Below, in pieces: positions 24,725 to 36,316 of a stretch of 64,000 nucleotides of DNA. Below the pieces are notes generated by a model. That model was given only the letters and a program-made list of their open reading frames with translations, did no database searches and was not told the origin of the DNA. Positions within the stretch are counted from its first letter, which is position 1; each line of letters begins with the position of its first letter. A program made the position numbers and the translations under genes. Location of the stretch: positions 166,834 to 230,833 of the forward strand of contig QNGE01000755.1 of the NCBI GenBank assembly GCA_008508345.1, given 5' to 3'. This DNA is from Paragonimus westermani. Its lineage: Eukaryota; Platyhelminthes; Trematoda; Plagiorchiida; Troglotrematidae.

Positions 24725-25214
24725 TTAGTGTATGGATCAGTAAAATTCCCACAGAATGGAGTTCATCATGGTCAGATGGAGGAAGGTGATAGTGATGGGT
24801 GTGGTGAAGTGGCACATGAACAGCCACAGCTGACAGTGTCCACTGGGTTTTGGGTGTTTTTGAGGTTCAAGATCAAAAAAGATGAAGGTCCGGTTTGAAA
24901 TGCCTTGGCGCACACAGGCATTGATCACAGATTCTATTGGCTGTCTCCCCAATATTTGATAGCAATCAGAGTGTGACCGATCGGAATTCGGTTTGACTGA
25001 TTTGTTAGATGATTCTAAACGCTTCATCTGGCTTACTTTAGCCGCCAGTGACAATCTTGTGCGAGTCGACTGTGTTGGAAACCAGTTTGATGGAACCATC
25101 ACAAATCCACTTCAAAAGCCACATTGTGATTCACTTGACATAGCTGACTTGAAAACAGCAGATGAGAGAGTAGATTCAAAAAGAAGGGGAGAACCAGGAC
25201 GAACTACTTTTTAA
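24725..25214 (+). CDS. Candidate terminal exons of an unknown gene
   Basis: Two forward open segments look coding. The first (about 24725-24897) encodes VKFPQNGVHHGQMEEGDS and TVSTGFWVFLRFKIKKDEG before a stop. The second (24963-25214) follows a TGATAG acceptor and encodes SECDRSEFGLTDLLDDSK, DCVGNQFDGTITNPL and a charged end before TAA. They are in different frames and I could not find one donor that joins them in phase, so this may be a decayed gene or exons with a missed intron. The gene lies 0.7 kb from, and divergent to, the CAP gene. No family recognised. Confidence 0.35.
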
Positions 25215-25279
25215 CGAACACCCGTCCAGTGATACGAAAAGTCTTGCTGCTGAAAAGGTAACCTCGATTGTATTTGCTA

Positions 25280-25665
25280 AAGATTTCGGCGCCAACCTCA
25301 CCTTTATATGTTAGACAAATAAAACAATTTTGTCCACGTAGCGCTTGCATTTAGTCGGGATTTCACTGAGTTCGATGGCCTCGATTTTGGTCACAAATAT
25401 ATCTGCTAGCAGCCGACCTGGAGGTGAACCTATTGCCAATCAATCCGTCTGTTCCTATAGCTTCCCATCAAATTGAAGATGAACACTCTAGGTGTAGAAC
25501 AACAATAATTCTCCCTCAGTAATTTCAACGTTAATTTGATGGCCTCGGATAAAGGTGCAAAGCTAACCAGTTTTTTCGTTCTGTGTTATAATAGTGAATA
25601 TGAAGGTCATATCTAAAGACTACATAATGTCGTCCACAATATTAACTGAATCGACTGTTCTTGTG
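25280..25665 (-). pseudogene. Decayed PLE reverse transcriptase core
   Basis: The minus strand gives, in PLE order, a SLDMTFIFT segment, LLLFYT-stop-SVHLQFDGKL, LAIGSPPGRLLADIFVTKIE (matching AMGSPLGPMLADFF) and KRYVDKIVLF (matching KRYVDDILMF, second catalytic Asp replaced by Lys). Several stops and the lost Asp show it is dead. An AATAAA at 25318-25323 (+) lies within it and may be incidental. Confidence 0.8.
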
Positions 25666-25920
25666 TAACCGGTCGTGATAAGGTCGATTCCAATATTTTC
25701 ATTAGCCACTGGGCTAATACACGAAATGTCTAAATGTGTGTACCCAGGATCAATCTTAACGGTTCTCTGTGTTTGTGAACTATGGAAAGACTGTACACAT
25801 TAGAAATGACCGTTCCCGTAGGTCTAATTTGCTCGAACTTTCGTGCCTAGATGAAATCTGATTGGTTCATTTGGTGACTAATCTCGGCAACCATTTCCCT
25901 ACTTTTGTGGCTCTCTCATG

Positions 25921-26024
25921 ATAGCTCAAGCGCTAGAACGCTTGCCACGTTTGACTGTGTCGTCTCTGTCACTTGTTCCAATCTAAACGGAGCCCTGAAT
26001 TTTCACAACTAGGTCCCATCTAAA
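25921..26024 (+). mobile_element. tRNA-derived SINE family 1, copy 2
   Basis: Aligns across its length with 17264-17364: ATAGCTCAAGCGCTAGAACG head, CTGTGT...CTGTC..., AATCTAAACGGAGCCC, and the tail AATTTTCACAACTAGGTCCCA. It is more diverged than copy 1, and the B box has drifted (TTCCAATCTAA). Confidence 0.6.
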
Positions 26025-26895
26025 TCATATTTATATTTATTCGTTTTTGACTTGGCCGAGAGAATCGACAAGTTTTATTAAATTAATTGACTTTGTCAGG
26101 TGAAACTATCCTGCTCTACTGCATGGCGTCATGATTAAAGTTTTCAGTTTGTTTATCAGCCCCCTTATGGCGTCTGAGTGTTCCCACCTTAGTAAACTAC
26201 AGTTCAGCAAGTTGCTATTCATCCACTTATAGCAAGCGTTCGCAAACGTGACTCCATGTTGAACTTCATTGTGTAAGCGGTAGTCTCGGAATTTTGAAAG
26301 GCATAATTTTGCTGCTAGTGACATCGTCTAGAGCATAATGTAGCTCAGCTCTGCACAGAGGAAGCTGTAAACGTGGCGTTCGATTTCACTTAGAAACTTC
26401 ACCTGCAGTTTGAGTGCACTCAGATCACAAAATAGTTTGTTATGCTTTTTAAACACATACTTTGCGTCCCATTCTGCAACCATTCTATTGGAACAAATTT
26501 CTGTCACCTCGAGAAGCATCCCGACCGCAACAGCACTTTGCGAAAGGTTACGTGTAAATTCATCAAGTTTTGATGATCACGAATATATTCCGTCCCAAAA
26601 AACGCGCTAAAATGAATAGACAATGGGTTATACGTTGCACCGCAGTAAGCATTTCAGCACAAAAATTCAGCACAACCTCCCTCCCTTAGGCTGTTACGTG
26701 CCGTGTCGTGTAAGATCTTTACAGTTTGGATGGGACTGATACAATCAACAGAACCAACGTTGCTGAAACAACCTGAAAAGTATGTTAGGTTTAACACCAT
26801 CATAGCATGCGCAAAGGTATTGTAAGATTTTTTAATGACTACAATGAAAGTAGGAAGGAACCAGACGATACATGAAATGTTACTGCGGTGCGAAG
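26025..26895. other. No gene identified
   Basis: Short open frames on both strands near 26.1-26.9 kb have no motif or splice support. Confidence 0.45.
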
Positions 26896-26900
26896 TATTC

Positions 26901-28195
26901 ACAAACGAGTGGCCAGCTAATTTTCAAGAGAGGGTCTGATATTTCACAGTACGCCAAGTTACGGGCATGAGTAGAACGCTCACGGACCAGCTAACACCGA
27001 GGCTCACTTTCATCGGGATGATTGACCGGTTTGTGAGCGGACATATGGTAACACAGCACCGTTCTCAATTAGACTATATCACGGCGAATTTGCCGGTTTG
27101 TGGCTAACTGCACAATGCCAGCCCACTCGTCCGCGGACATCAAATTATTGTGCGGCAAGCGTTAGTAGATGTAAGTGTGTGGGATACGCGTTCACCAACG
27201 TCACGTTCTGACGCTTGAACGGGATTGATCATACAGCCTAGTCATAGTGAATGAAAACAAGTTCTGGTGTGTCCTTAAATGCTACACTAACGTCAAGGTT
27301 TCTGGAAGCAACTTTGTACCAGACCTAATTCCTAGTGGACTTATGTTTGTTTAGCGATGTCGACAAGAGGGATAATGTCATTCCTTACCACTGACATAAC
27401 TGCTCACAAGCTCTCCAATACCGTGGCTCGGAATGAACAAATTGGTGTATCGCATTCTGGTTAGCTAGTCAGCGCAGTTTGTCTCCATACTTTTTATGTC
27501 AGTAGACAAAGGTGAGGTTTGGAAATGTGGACTTGAAGGCCTGTCGTGAATACACGCGCAGCACTTGTCAGACGCAACAGTTTGTCCTCAAGATTCAAAT
27601 GGTGCATGCGCACCTGGCTGTTCCGCTATACTGCTCACTGTTCTGAAAACCGCACAGAGGTTGATCCAGTTCTCTGTAGTTCCATGGTTCATATCTCTAA
27701 GACCCGACACTGATCAGTTCAGTGGAACTGCTGACTGTATGAGTTCGAGGACACTGTTTTACATACGGAACTATGGCTGCTGATGGAAAACGCATTAATA
27801 TCACAAAGCACTTTTGCGTTCCATTTGTAAATTCTGCACTTTTATTGCGCATGCGAACCGTCTTGCCACAGTACACTGTTGCGCGGTTTGTTTTGTTTTG
27901 ATTCAAATAACGATTGTTATCACTGAGGTTCCGATGTTGCGTTAGATCTGAATGCAGTCCTCAACTGGGGAGAAACTAACCGGTCGACCGATCCGCCGAT
28001 AGATGCATAGTGCTGGAAACGTGAGTGATTTAAAGTGGCCTGAACAACAGGAGGGAAGGTAACAAATAACACGTTCAAACGACTGACAGTTCTAGATGTT
28101 TTACCACCTACTGTAGAGCATGATTTACAGTCTGTAACCTGCACTGTAGACGAGAATGGCTATCTAGGTAACTTTACTGTCAGAAGTATGGAAGT
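26901..28195 (+). repeat. Long direct repeat, left copy
   Basis: This 1,295-bp segment is repeated at 30311-31605 with one difference seen (third base, A versus T). TATTC lies immediately before this copy (26896-26900) and immediately after the right copy (31606-31610), as a 5-bp target-site duplication would. The ends are AC...GT, not the usual TG...CA of LTRs. PLE-derived sequence crosses this copy's right edge. Confidence 0.9.
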
Positions 28196-28700
28196 GATTC
28201 ATGTGCCGATAAAGAGCCCAATGGTTCATAAAACTGAGGTATATCGACGGAACAACTTATATGTCGTCCCACAAGTTTCTCTACGTGAAATTTCAATGCG
28301 CTCAGACGGAATATTTCTTTGTTGGTCGCTCTAATTATAGAGAACAACGTGCTGATTCACAGTTCCTCTACGGTGGCTTGCACTTTCGCCGGCGTCTGTT
28401 CAGAATGTGACGTTAGTCATACAACTCGGCGTTCGTCCAGAAGGATCAAAGGGCATCTTGTAGCGTGGATCGGTTAGACGAAATTAAATCAGTCGAGTGT
28501 GTCGCTGTTGGTGATCTGTCTGATAGCATTCATCAGTTCAACTCGCAGCCATCATTCACTGTCCTATGTAGATTTTCACTGTGTCTTCGAGTCTTCATGA
28601 CCAAAACCGAGACAATGATTATTCGATTACCTGACCTACCACATAATATCTGTTGGCCTAACTCTTGTTCGACACATTTGCTCGGCAGGTGGACCACTGA
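27900..28700 (+). pseudogene. Decayed PLE linker, GIY-YIG and C-terminus
   Basis: Forward pieces in PLE order: VEHDLQSVTCTVDENGYLGNF (matches ELxFL...NGYPxxF of the thumb region), KTEVYRRNNLYVV (linker), VACTFAGVCSECDVSHTTRR (degraded C-Y-F-C-C and YIGRT start), RRIKGHLVAWI (matches R-x-KEHLPKW), and PSFTVLCRF...LPDLPHNICWP (C-terminal end). Multiple stops. It spans the right edge of the left long repeat at 28195; only the part before that edge is present in the right copy. Confidence 0.7.
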
Positions 28701-30310
28701 CATGAAAATGTGGGATTTCGGTGTGAAGTTAGAGCAGCACCGAGCTTTGCATATTGCGGTTTCATTTTTCTGTTGAAAACTGTTGACGACTTGATAGGTT
28801 TCCCTCAAAGACATGTATCTCGTATACTTCATGTTTTGTAACTGATTGCAACCACTCTGGAAACTGATTCTTAGTAAGCACTGTTAGACTACGTATAGAC
28901 ATGTTCCCTTTAACGTGAGTGGAATGGTTTCTTATCCTTTCAAAGAACTGCCCGTTTAGCACGCGCAATACAACGTGGACGTCAGGTTGAAGAATGCTGG
29001 GAGCACTAGAGATCGTAGACTCATGGTCAGCCGACTATAGCCTGATGCTTCTAGAGAATAATTTTGGAATATTGTTGATATGTCACAAAAGTGGAAAAGG
29101 CAAAGAAACGGGGCCATGAGGAAAACCCGTTTAGATTGGTGCAGAACAGGACAGGGGAGGACCAACGTGAATTCGACCATTATTGTTAATTGGAAAAGAA
29201 GACGTTCGGCGGCGAACTTCACCATGAACACCATATGCATGAAAGAACGGAACGAGGCCAAAAGCAGAACTTGTGACGTTTGTGACAAATCCCAGTTATT
29301 TGATTTTCCATTGGCTTTTTAATAGGCAAGGTGCATCAGTCAAATGAACTATTACAATTGGTACCGACGCGTTGGCTTTAGTATTGGTCGGTTCGATTTC
29401 ACTTGTAGCTCGTTTGTTTCAACGCGTGACGCACACAAACATTTCGTTTTACTCCGATGCTCATCATAACAAAATCCGATGCTAACCTGATTGGTCATCA
29501 AGCTGACGTGCCAGTCTGCTCGCGTTACCGACAGCAATGGGCCTCAGGCTTTTGCGAATCGCCAGTTCACTTTGTATCGATGCGTTTGTCCAATCCAATC
29601 CTTTCACACTATCCAATTCAGGCTTCCATGTGGGCAGGCTGGGTAGATTAGGTGTGATTCACGAAGCTTCACATGCCCCGCAAGTTCGGTAAGGCCTATT
29701 CGCGCTCACCCCTATCACAGGATATCCGCAACTGCAAGTGCGAAAATATCGAGGGGGTATATCAAGGTTGGCAATCAATGAAAATCAGAGCTATACGAAA
29801 TCCGTCATGAAGCACAATCCAAAGTTCCCACACTGATGCAAATATAAGACATTTCTCTTTGAATGCACGCATCAACGGCGAAACATTTTCTCGAAATCTT
29901 TTCCATGCATTCAATAAACGATGAGGCCACCTGAGTGACACATGAGAACGGCGAGTTATTCGAAGACGTGAAGGCCGCTGTCTGCGGTCTTCATTTAAAT
30001 TACTAAGCAAATGTGAATGTTCTGTAAGTGTCCTATCTGTTCGTTTGCTGATCAAATTAACGATAATAAAGACAGCAGCATTTTGAGCCAGCAAATACGT
30101 TGGTGTCACTGGGATGCAGCCGCACACTTAAAACATTGAATAACGCATGACCAATTTGGTTGCGTCAGTGCAAACTTGGTTGAGTGGTTGAATTGGTATG
30201 GTAATACCGTCGAAACGTCTGAGAAGTGCAGCCAACTCTTATTATTCACGCTCGTTTTGCGCGTTGCACCAACCAACTCAAACCAGCTGCCTTTGTTTAA
30301 CAGCGTAATC
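28701..30310. other. Spacer between long repeats, no confident gene
   Basis: A forward stretch at 29088-29270 has a coding look (VEKAKKRGHEENPFRL...) but contains stops; possibly an old gene fragment. No gag-pol coding, primer-binding site or polypurine tract was found, as would be expected of an autonomous LTR element. Confidence 0.45.
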
Positions 30311-31605
30311 ACTAACGAGTGGCCAGCTAATTTTCAAGAGAGGGTCTGATATTTCACAGTACGCCAAGTTACGGGCATGAGTAGAACGCTCACGGACCAG
30401 CTAACACCGAGGCTCACTTTCATCGGGATGATTGACCGGTTTGTGAGCGGACATATGGTAACACAGCACCGTTCTCAATTAGACTATATCACGGCGAATT
30501 TGCCGGTTTGTGGCTAACTGCACAATGCCAGCCCACTCGTCCGCGGACATCAAATTATTGTGCGGCAAGCGTTAGTAGATGTAAGTGTGTGGGATACGCG
30601 TTCACCAACGTCACGTTCTGACGCTTGAACGGGATTGATCATACAGCCTAGTCATAGTGAATGAAAACAAGTTCTGGTGTGTCCTTAAATGCTACACTAA
30701 CGTCAAGGTTTCTGGAAGCAACTTTGTACCAGACCTAATTCCTAGTGGACTTATGTTTGTTTAGCGATGTCGACAAGAGGGATAATGTCATTCCTTACCA
30801 CTGACATAACTGCTCACAAGCTCTCCAATACCGTGGCTCGGAATGAACAAATTGGTGTATCGCATTCTGGTTAGCTAGTCAGCGCAGTTTGTCTCCATAC
30901 TTTTTATGTCAGTAGACAAAGGTGAGGTTTGGAAATGTGGACTTGAAGGCCTGTCGTGAATACACGCGCAGCACTTGTCAGACGCAACAGTTTGTCCTCA
31001 AGATTCAAATGGTGCATGCGCACCTGGCTGTTCCGCTATACTGCTCACTGTTCTGAAAACCGCACAGAGGTTGATCCAGTTCTCTGTAGTTCCATGGTTC
31101 ATATCTCTAAGACCCGACACTGATCAGTTCAGTGGAACTGCTGACTGTATGAGTTCGAGGACACTGTTTTACATACGGAACTATGGCTGCTGATGGAAAA
31201 CGCATTAATATCACAAAGCACTTTTGCGTTCCATTTGTAAATTCTGCACTTTTATTGCGCATGCGAACCGTCTTGCCACAGTACACTGTTGCGCGGTTTG
31301 TTTTGTTTTGATTCAAATAACGATTGTTATCACTGAGGTTCCGATGTTGCGTTAGATCTGAATGCAGTCCTCAACTGGGGAGAAACTAACCGGTCGACCG
31401 ATCCGCCGATAGATGCATAGTGCTGGAAACGTGAGTGATTTAAAGTGGCCTGAACAACAGGAGGGAAGGTAACAAATAACACGTTCAAACGACTGACAGT
31501 TCTAGATGTTTTACCACCTACTGTAGAGCATGATTTACAGTCTGTAACCTGCACTGTAGACGAGAATGGCTATCTAGGTAACTTTACTGTCAGAAGTATG
31601 GAAGT
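30311..31605 (+). repeat. Long direct repeat, right copy
   Basis: Second copy of the 1,295-bp repeat, 3,410 bp downstream of the first. It cuts the PLE-derived reading at 31605, so the left arrangement, in which the PLE continues, is likely the older one. Confidence 0.9.
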
Positions 31606-31619
31606 TATTCCTGTTGCAA

Positions 31620-32060
31620 TACCCTTCCACATGCTCCTCCTCCTCATCGACATCATTACCTCAGTTTTTCACACTTATTCTTTACTTCCACACGAACTTC
31701 TTTAATATCTATTCCTATATCCTGAGGGAGAAATTCACTGCTGAATATTTCTTCCTCCCTATTCAGCATTCGACTTCATGTTGCTTTCACTTTGCTGCGT
31801 GCTCCATCATTTCTTCGCTTTTGCTTTTCCTGCGTGTTTTTCCGCATTTTTTTTCTGTTTGCTTCATTTGCGTTGATTTTCCAGGTGATGTTTCACCATG
31901 GCTTTCTCTAACTTTTGCTTCTCTTTCCGATTTGAATCTTGGTTTATCACGCTATCCATTTGCATCCTCTCTGGTATTATCTTCTCTGTATTATCTGAGT
32001 ACATTCCTTGCTTTTGAAATGTACCTACCATTTCTCTGGTTTGTTTTCTCTCACCCATGT
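31620..32060 (+). other. Pyrimidine-rich stretch
   Basis: About 440 bp with a marked excess of T and C on the plus strand (repeated CTTC, TTTC, CTCC), starting right after the right long repeat. It is open for 151 codons in one plus frame and has a Lys/Glu-rich open frame on the minus strand; both probably reflect composition, not coding. Confidence 0.6.
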
Positions 32061-32286
32061 GGCACATGACACACCGCAACTGCATGGATTCCGGCGGGTT
32101 TCTGTGGGACATGAGAAAAATCATCGAAACATGCATCCCCTGAAAAAGTCCTCCCAATGGTAAATGTTTATGAACATCACCTCGAAATCTGCATACACGT
32201 TTTCAACAGAATTGGTTACCTTTTTTATATCACACCGTAAATTCAGACATCTTTACTCGCTAATCTTTCGAACTCGCTGAGCTAAG

Positions 32287-32808
32287 AGTTGTTCAATTTG
32301 GACGGTTTTACTCTTCTACAAAAGTACGTAAGAAATTAGCCGCTGTTCTGCATTCGCATTTGTCCCATAGGGAGAGTGCTTTCTGAGTGTTACTTCATTC
32401 TTGTTCTATGTTAATATTTACTGAGAAGTTAAATTTCAAAGCCACCCATGAAACTTGTATTATTATGGTTCATGTTAGAATATTGCACAAGTTCATGAGG
32501 TTGTGTTAAGGTTACGCAGTGTGACCAAACGAATGTCTGTAGTATTATTGCAATGCTCAGAAGGAATACCGCAAGATTGTTATGCGTCGTGTTTGGTCTA
32601 TCTGCATTATTTACGAGATATTGAATTTAAAAGCTTCTCGTTAAACTGGTAATATGGTTTACTTTCGTTCACTAAAAATTTCCCTTGCATTCTTCTGTGC
32701 AGGTTTCCCAAGTGTGCATCGAAGCGTGATGCAATCGCTGCACGGTCGATGCCGAAATTTTCTGAACACGTGTATAAGAAACTGTATGGTTCTGATGAAC
32801 TTGTGTAA
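32287..32808 (+). CDS. 3' end of an unknown host gene, three exons
   Basis: Inferred exons: about 32287-32327 (ends TAC|GTAAGA, encoding LLNLDGFTLLQKY), 32479-32648 (acceptor CATGTTAG, ends AACTG|GTAATA) and 32703-32808 (acceptor TTCTTCTGTGCAG, ends TAA). Introns are 151 and 54 nt, GT-AG, with agreeing phase across exons 2 and 3 (TG|G makes Trp). The product reads RSVTKRMSVVLLQCSEG, DCYASCLVYLHYLRDIEF, then KCASKRDAIAARSMPKF and KKLYGSDELV at the end. AATAAA follows the stop by 7 nt (32816-32821). Helical, mixed-charge composition; family not recognised. Upstream exons not found. The minus strand is also open here but lacks splice support. Confidence 0.55.
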
Positions 32809-32815
32809 ACTATCC

Positions 32816-32821
32816 AATAAA
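32816..32821 (+). terminator. Candidate poly(A) signal
   Basis: AATAAA on the plus strand just after the stop codon of the 32.3-32.8 kb gene. Confidence 0.5.
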
Positions 32822-32959
32822 CCTTCCATGTTTGCGGATATTTTGCAATATTCTCTATGGGCGGCGTCAGTAATCCCGGAGTACGTGAAGAAAATGATGG
32901 GAAAACCGTTTTAGAAAAAATAGAATCTTGCGGACCACTTTGAAGCTTTGCTCGCAATT

Positions 32960-33075
32960 TTTTTCCTGGCCCGCCGTGGCCCGCACGGGGCCCATGCGGG
33001 GCCCCAGTCTCACCGATCGCCATTTGCCCGCCTTCAGTCCCCCGTGGCCCGCGAGGAGCCCGTGCAGGCATTGCA
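32960..33075. other. GC-rich island
   Basis: About 115 bp much richer in G and C than the surrounding AT-rich sequence, with repeated GGCCCGC, GGGGCCC and CCCGTGGCCCGCG motifs. It could be a fragment of a GC-rich repeat or CpG-rich regulatory DNA. Sequence at 33250-33420, also with C and G runs, may belong to it. Confidence 0.6.
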
Positions 33076-33662
33076 ACGTTTTGCCACTCGGGTAAAGTCA
33101 CCTGCGCATCGACTTAAATCTTTTCTTCGCCAATAATTGGTCCTTTCAGTGTTCGCCAGCTTCAATTTTCACCAAAGATTTGGCAATCGATTTGACTTAC
33201 CACTTGCTATTTTGGGTTCGTTGATGATATGCTACTTATTGAAAATCGGTTCTGCCCTGAGTTACCCCAAGCAACACACCTCATATGGTCGCATAGGTTG
33301 CCTCAGGGGGTTTTGTGGGCTGGCGGTGTGTAAAAATGAGGTATGACATGAAAACCCCTTGGAGACCTATGAGGACAAAATGAGGGCTGGCCCCAAAAAA
33401 GTCCTATCGCACATGACCCCACCGACGCACCCAATCTTGCTCTCATTTTCACTACTACGCATTATTCACTCGGTTCATCCTTATTCCTTGCTCTACCTCA
33501 TGTACATTGCTTCCCAGTGCAATGGGCGACCCGCCGATGCACGAATAGCAACAACGATTTAAAGATTGGAAAATCATGTACATTTATTGTTCGTCATCAT
33601 AAAGTTACAACACGGTTGTTAGGTTCAGTAAATTGCCTTTATCGCGTGCATTTCCTTGGTAG

Positions 33663-33837
33663 TCCATACGGGGACCTTGCTCACAGATCTTCATTGTCCA
33701 TACCGATTACGAATCTGCGAGGTATCGGAATGGATATTGTAAACGAGGACTTCAGTGAAGCGGCGCAAAGTAGTGTGAATGTTCGCGTGGGCAAATATAT
33801 AAACAAACGGTTGAAGTTACTTAGCAACAAGCGATAA
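33663..33837 (+). CDS. Candidate terminal exon, unknown gene
   Basis: After a T-rich acceptor (GCATTTCCTTGGTAG) a frame stays open for 58 codons to a TAA, encoding PYGDLAHRSSLSIPI, GIGMDIVNEDFSEAAQ and a basic end (KYINKRLKLLSNKR). Composition is protein-like. No recognisable family and no confirmed upstream exon; one candidate is after TCCTTTCAG at 33149. Confidence 0.3.
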
Positions 33838-34056
33838 CATATCTCCCGAAGGCAAATTATGGTTGAGGTGCCACACTAGATATAACGGTTTAAATTTGAA
33901 TGCAGTTTTCAAACGAAAACTCATATTTATAAGTAATAATCCATCTCATCTTGGCTGTTGAATTGCAATTTAGGTGCACACATTCTGATGGTCTGAAAAC
34001 GAAGATTTAAAAAAGGTGACATTAATTAACATGATACTGCACATTATTTTGTTCAA

Positions 34057-34251
34057 GTGGCAATCGCACATAATTTCTGTCACGTACTTCCAATTTACCA
34101 AATCTGTGGTGGAAATGGGTACGCTTCATACAGATCTGAGGGCAGTTTTGCGAAAATTGAAATTTATTGGTACAAAGCAACAAATAAATATACATGCATG
34201 TGTACATATTTCTCAAGGATATATGAAGCAACATATGAAAGAAAAAATTAA
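34057..34251 (+). pseudogene. Possible acyl-CoA dehydrogenase C-terminal remnant
   Basis: The forward frame contains YQICGGNGYAS and then AKIEIYWYKATNK, resembling the C-terminal signature of acyl-CoA dehydrogenases (QIxGGNGY...AKIYQIYEGT). The expected continuation is missing and a stop follows. Another frame is equally open, so this is tentative; a decayed exon is the best reading. Confidence 0.25.
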
Positions 34252-34255
34252 ATAG

Positions 34256-35839
34256 CGTTGGTTTTCATCTTGAGTTTCTGTCCGCCTTCTCGGTCTCGCG
34301 CGTTATGCAGGCACGTTCTTGCCTCTCATTCCACCTCTATCTCCGTCGCCCCGGCAAAGCGAGATTGATATATGGCGACCAAAAGTGATTAATATGACTG
34401 AACACAGAGTCCCTACCCATGACAACTTCCAAGATTTCCAGTTTGCTGGCCTGATGCTTTCCGTGTACCCCACCCCGGTTCAGTTGCCTTGAAAAATTCA
34501 CGCTAATCACCGAGGACAGTATTCAACGTAGGAGATCACGAAGGTTCTTACACCCTAATCGAGACATCTGGGATACAGTGGTGTCGTACTAGTGGTCATC
34601 TTCCAGCTGTTTTTCACATAAATGGTACTCGCCGGTTGAATATAGTATTATGAGAGCAGTGTGTTCAGCCTGTATAGATATCCTAGCTGATCGGTTTTTG
34701 CCGAGTGCACTATCTTGGTTGGTGTTTGATCGGCTGCTTCAAAGCAACTTCAGGTGCATATCAAACCGGACGATGATGCATTTGTTTCAGGCAAATGTGG
34801 ACAACCATTTCTGTGATCCCACCTTGATGCTTGGCCACATCCTAAACACTTATTCAGCTGCATGAACCTCTTCCACTTTCGATGAAGAATTGACGGTTAA
34901 CGGCGGTCTTTTATTTTCTGTCGAACGTATTCAGTGTTTTATGATGACACTCAGAAACATATCACTGTAACTTAGCGGCATTTGAAGTCAAATTGCACTG
35001 GTCAAAAGCATTTAAGGAAAAGTGATGCATTAGCCCAATACGACAATATCACATACTAAAATGTAATCACTGACATTTACATTTACAGTAGAGATATGAA
35101 AAGAAATGTGCACCATCCCAGACTATAGCGTACTTACCGTGAAATACCAACTTATATATAATGCCCTATTTTGCTCCCGAAACGCCCCATTTTGCCCCAT
35201 TCAAAATGGGGCTGTGTGCTGCTTGGGCCATGACGAAGGATAGTTTATTGCTAATATTCATGATAACTGGATTCCGATTCTAACACGATTTTGGTCATAA
35301 CGGATACTCTGTCTAGCTGTTTAATAGTTTGTTACCTCAAGTGAATGACAGTCATCATTCGATAACTTCATGTTGAAATGACCGCATACTTCCGAGACGA
35401 ATTCATCTGTGGCACCAGTACAAAACGTGCCTACGACTTGCTATGTTCAAACAGAATGGGTTTGTATTCGAAATTTGGTTGACGTTTGTTGGAAAAAATA
35501 ACGTATAACAGCATAAAAAGTGGTGCTCATTGTGGCCAGAATTTATGAAGACTAACTTAACACTACAGTAACCCAGGAAACTGGTATAGTGAGACTAATT
35601 CACCTTGGAATCTACTACCTTAGATGGCTAGACAAGTAGGGGAAGCGCTATTCATTGGGCATTACCATTTAGATAAAATTTATTGACATACCCTCACGTT
35701 CTGTTGCTTAGAAGACCGAGCAGACCACGTTCTGAATCCTTCTGTGCATCTCTTCTCGTGAATCGTATAGTAATCACCAGATGAACGTTGTGTGTGCACT
35801 ACGCCCAATATATTTATCCCCAAAGCGTCTTTGACACAG
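34256..35839. other. No confident gene
   Basis: A short frame with its own ATG (34650-34865, beginning MRAVCSACIDILADRF) is protein-like but unsupported by motifs. Otherwise only the hairpin at 35184-35212 is evident. Confidence 0.35.
35184..35212. repeat. Perfect 11-bp inverted repeat
   Basis: GCCCCATTTTG (35184-35194) and CAAAATGGGGC (35202-35212) form a perfect stem with a 7-nt loop. Nearby GCCCTATTTTG suggests a decayed repeat terminus, such as a MITE end. Confidence 0.7.
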
Positions 35840-35841
35840 AT

Positions 35842-36121
35842 ATGGCCGAGTCCGTCTTAGGCCTATTGCAACATTTAAAGATGTGTGTTGTTTTTTACAA
35901 GCTTGCCAACTTCTGACAGGCACTTTTCTGTGCACAGGTTTTACTTGATCGAAAACCATACACCTTTCCTTGTTGTGAGTTATATATGTAACGAACATGA
36001 CTGTTGTGGACGAGTCATCGATTATCCGTTTCTGTTATACCCGAACAGGAATATTGGCGGCTATTCCGCTAGACTTGACCTCACATGTGTTCCGCATAAA
36101 CACCAAGCGATCTGCAAGTGA
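35842..36121 (+). CDS. Candidate Cys-containing protein, last two exons
   Basis: Exon 1 (ATG at 35842, after a TTTGACACAG acceptor) ends at 35882 before GTGTGT; exon 2 runs 35938-36121 after a TTTTCTGTGCACAG acceptor. The 55-nt intron is GT-AG and the phase joins AT|G to make Met. As read from the ATG the product is 74 aa, including ESVLGLLQHLKM, FYLIENHTPFLVVSYIC, a CNEHDCCG cluster and a Cys-containing end (TCVPHKHQAICK). The Cys pattern suggests a secreted or metal-binding protein; no family recognised. If the ATG is internal, more 5' exons exist. ATTAAA overlaps the stop region. Confidence 0.4.
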
Positions 36122-36316
36122 ATTAAAGGGTGGTGCGGAATATTTTTAATCGGACCATTTTTAATTCAACTGTCTGTTACCTCATAATGCAAGCCATGAG
36201 TTTTGTTAGAAAATTGCTTGCTGTTCCATAGGTTATTGTTCAGGTTTTTCTATGCATCCAGTTATTCCACGTAAAAAATAAAGCACACTGTTTGGAACAC
36301 TCTTGAAGCCCCACAG

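Noticed and set aside
25318..25323. AATAAA as poly(A) signal of the 24.7-25.2 kb candidate gene
   Set aside because: It lies within antisense PLE sequence that accounts for it; usable by chance but not evidence for the gene.
30180..30215. GGTAT/ATACC hairpin followed by GTCGAAACGTC, resembling the 44.7 kb motif
   Set aside because: CTGANGA is absent and no flanking similarity to the other three copies is visible; kept only as a possible distant relative.
32074..32090. 17-bp match to the PLE motif region at 13380 (ACACCGCAACTGCATGG)
   Set aside because: The following codons do not match the PLE, so it may be coincidence or too small a relic to call.
32607..33101. 164-codon minus-strand frame with a Pro/Gly-rich start
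   Set aside because: The rich start is the GC island, and the rest is antisense to a plus-strand exon pair with splice signals, in-phase joining and a poly(A) signal.
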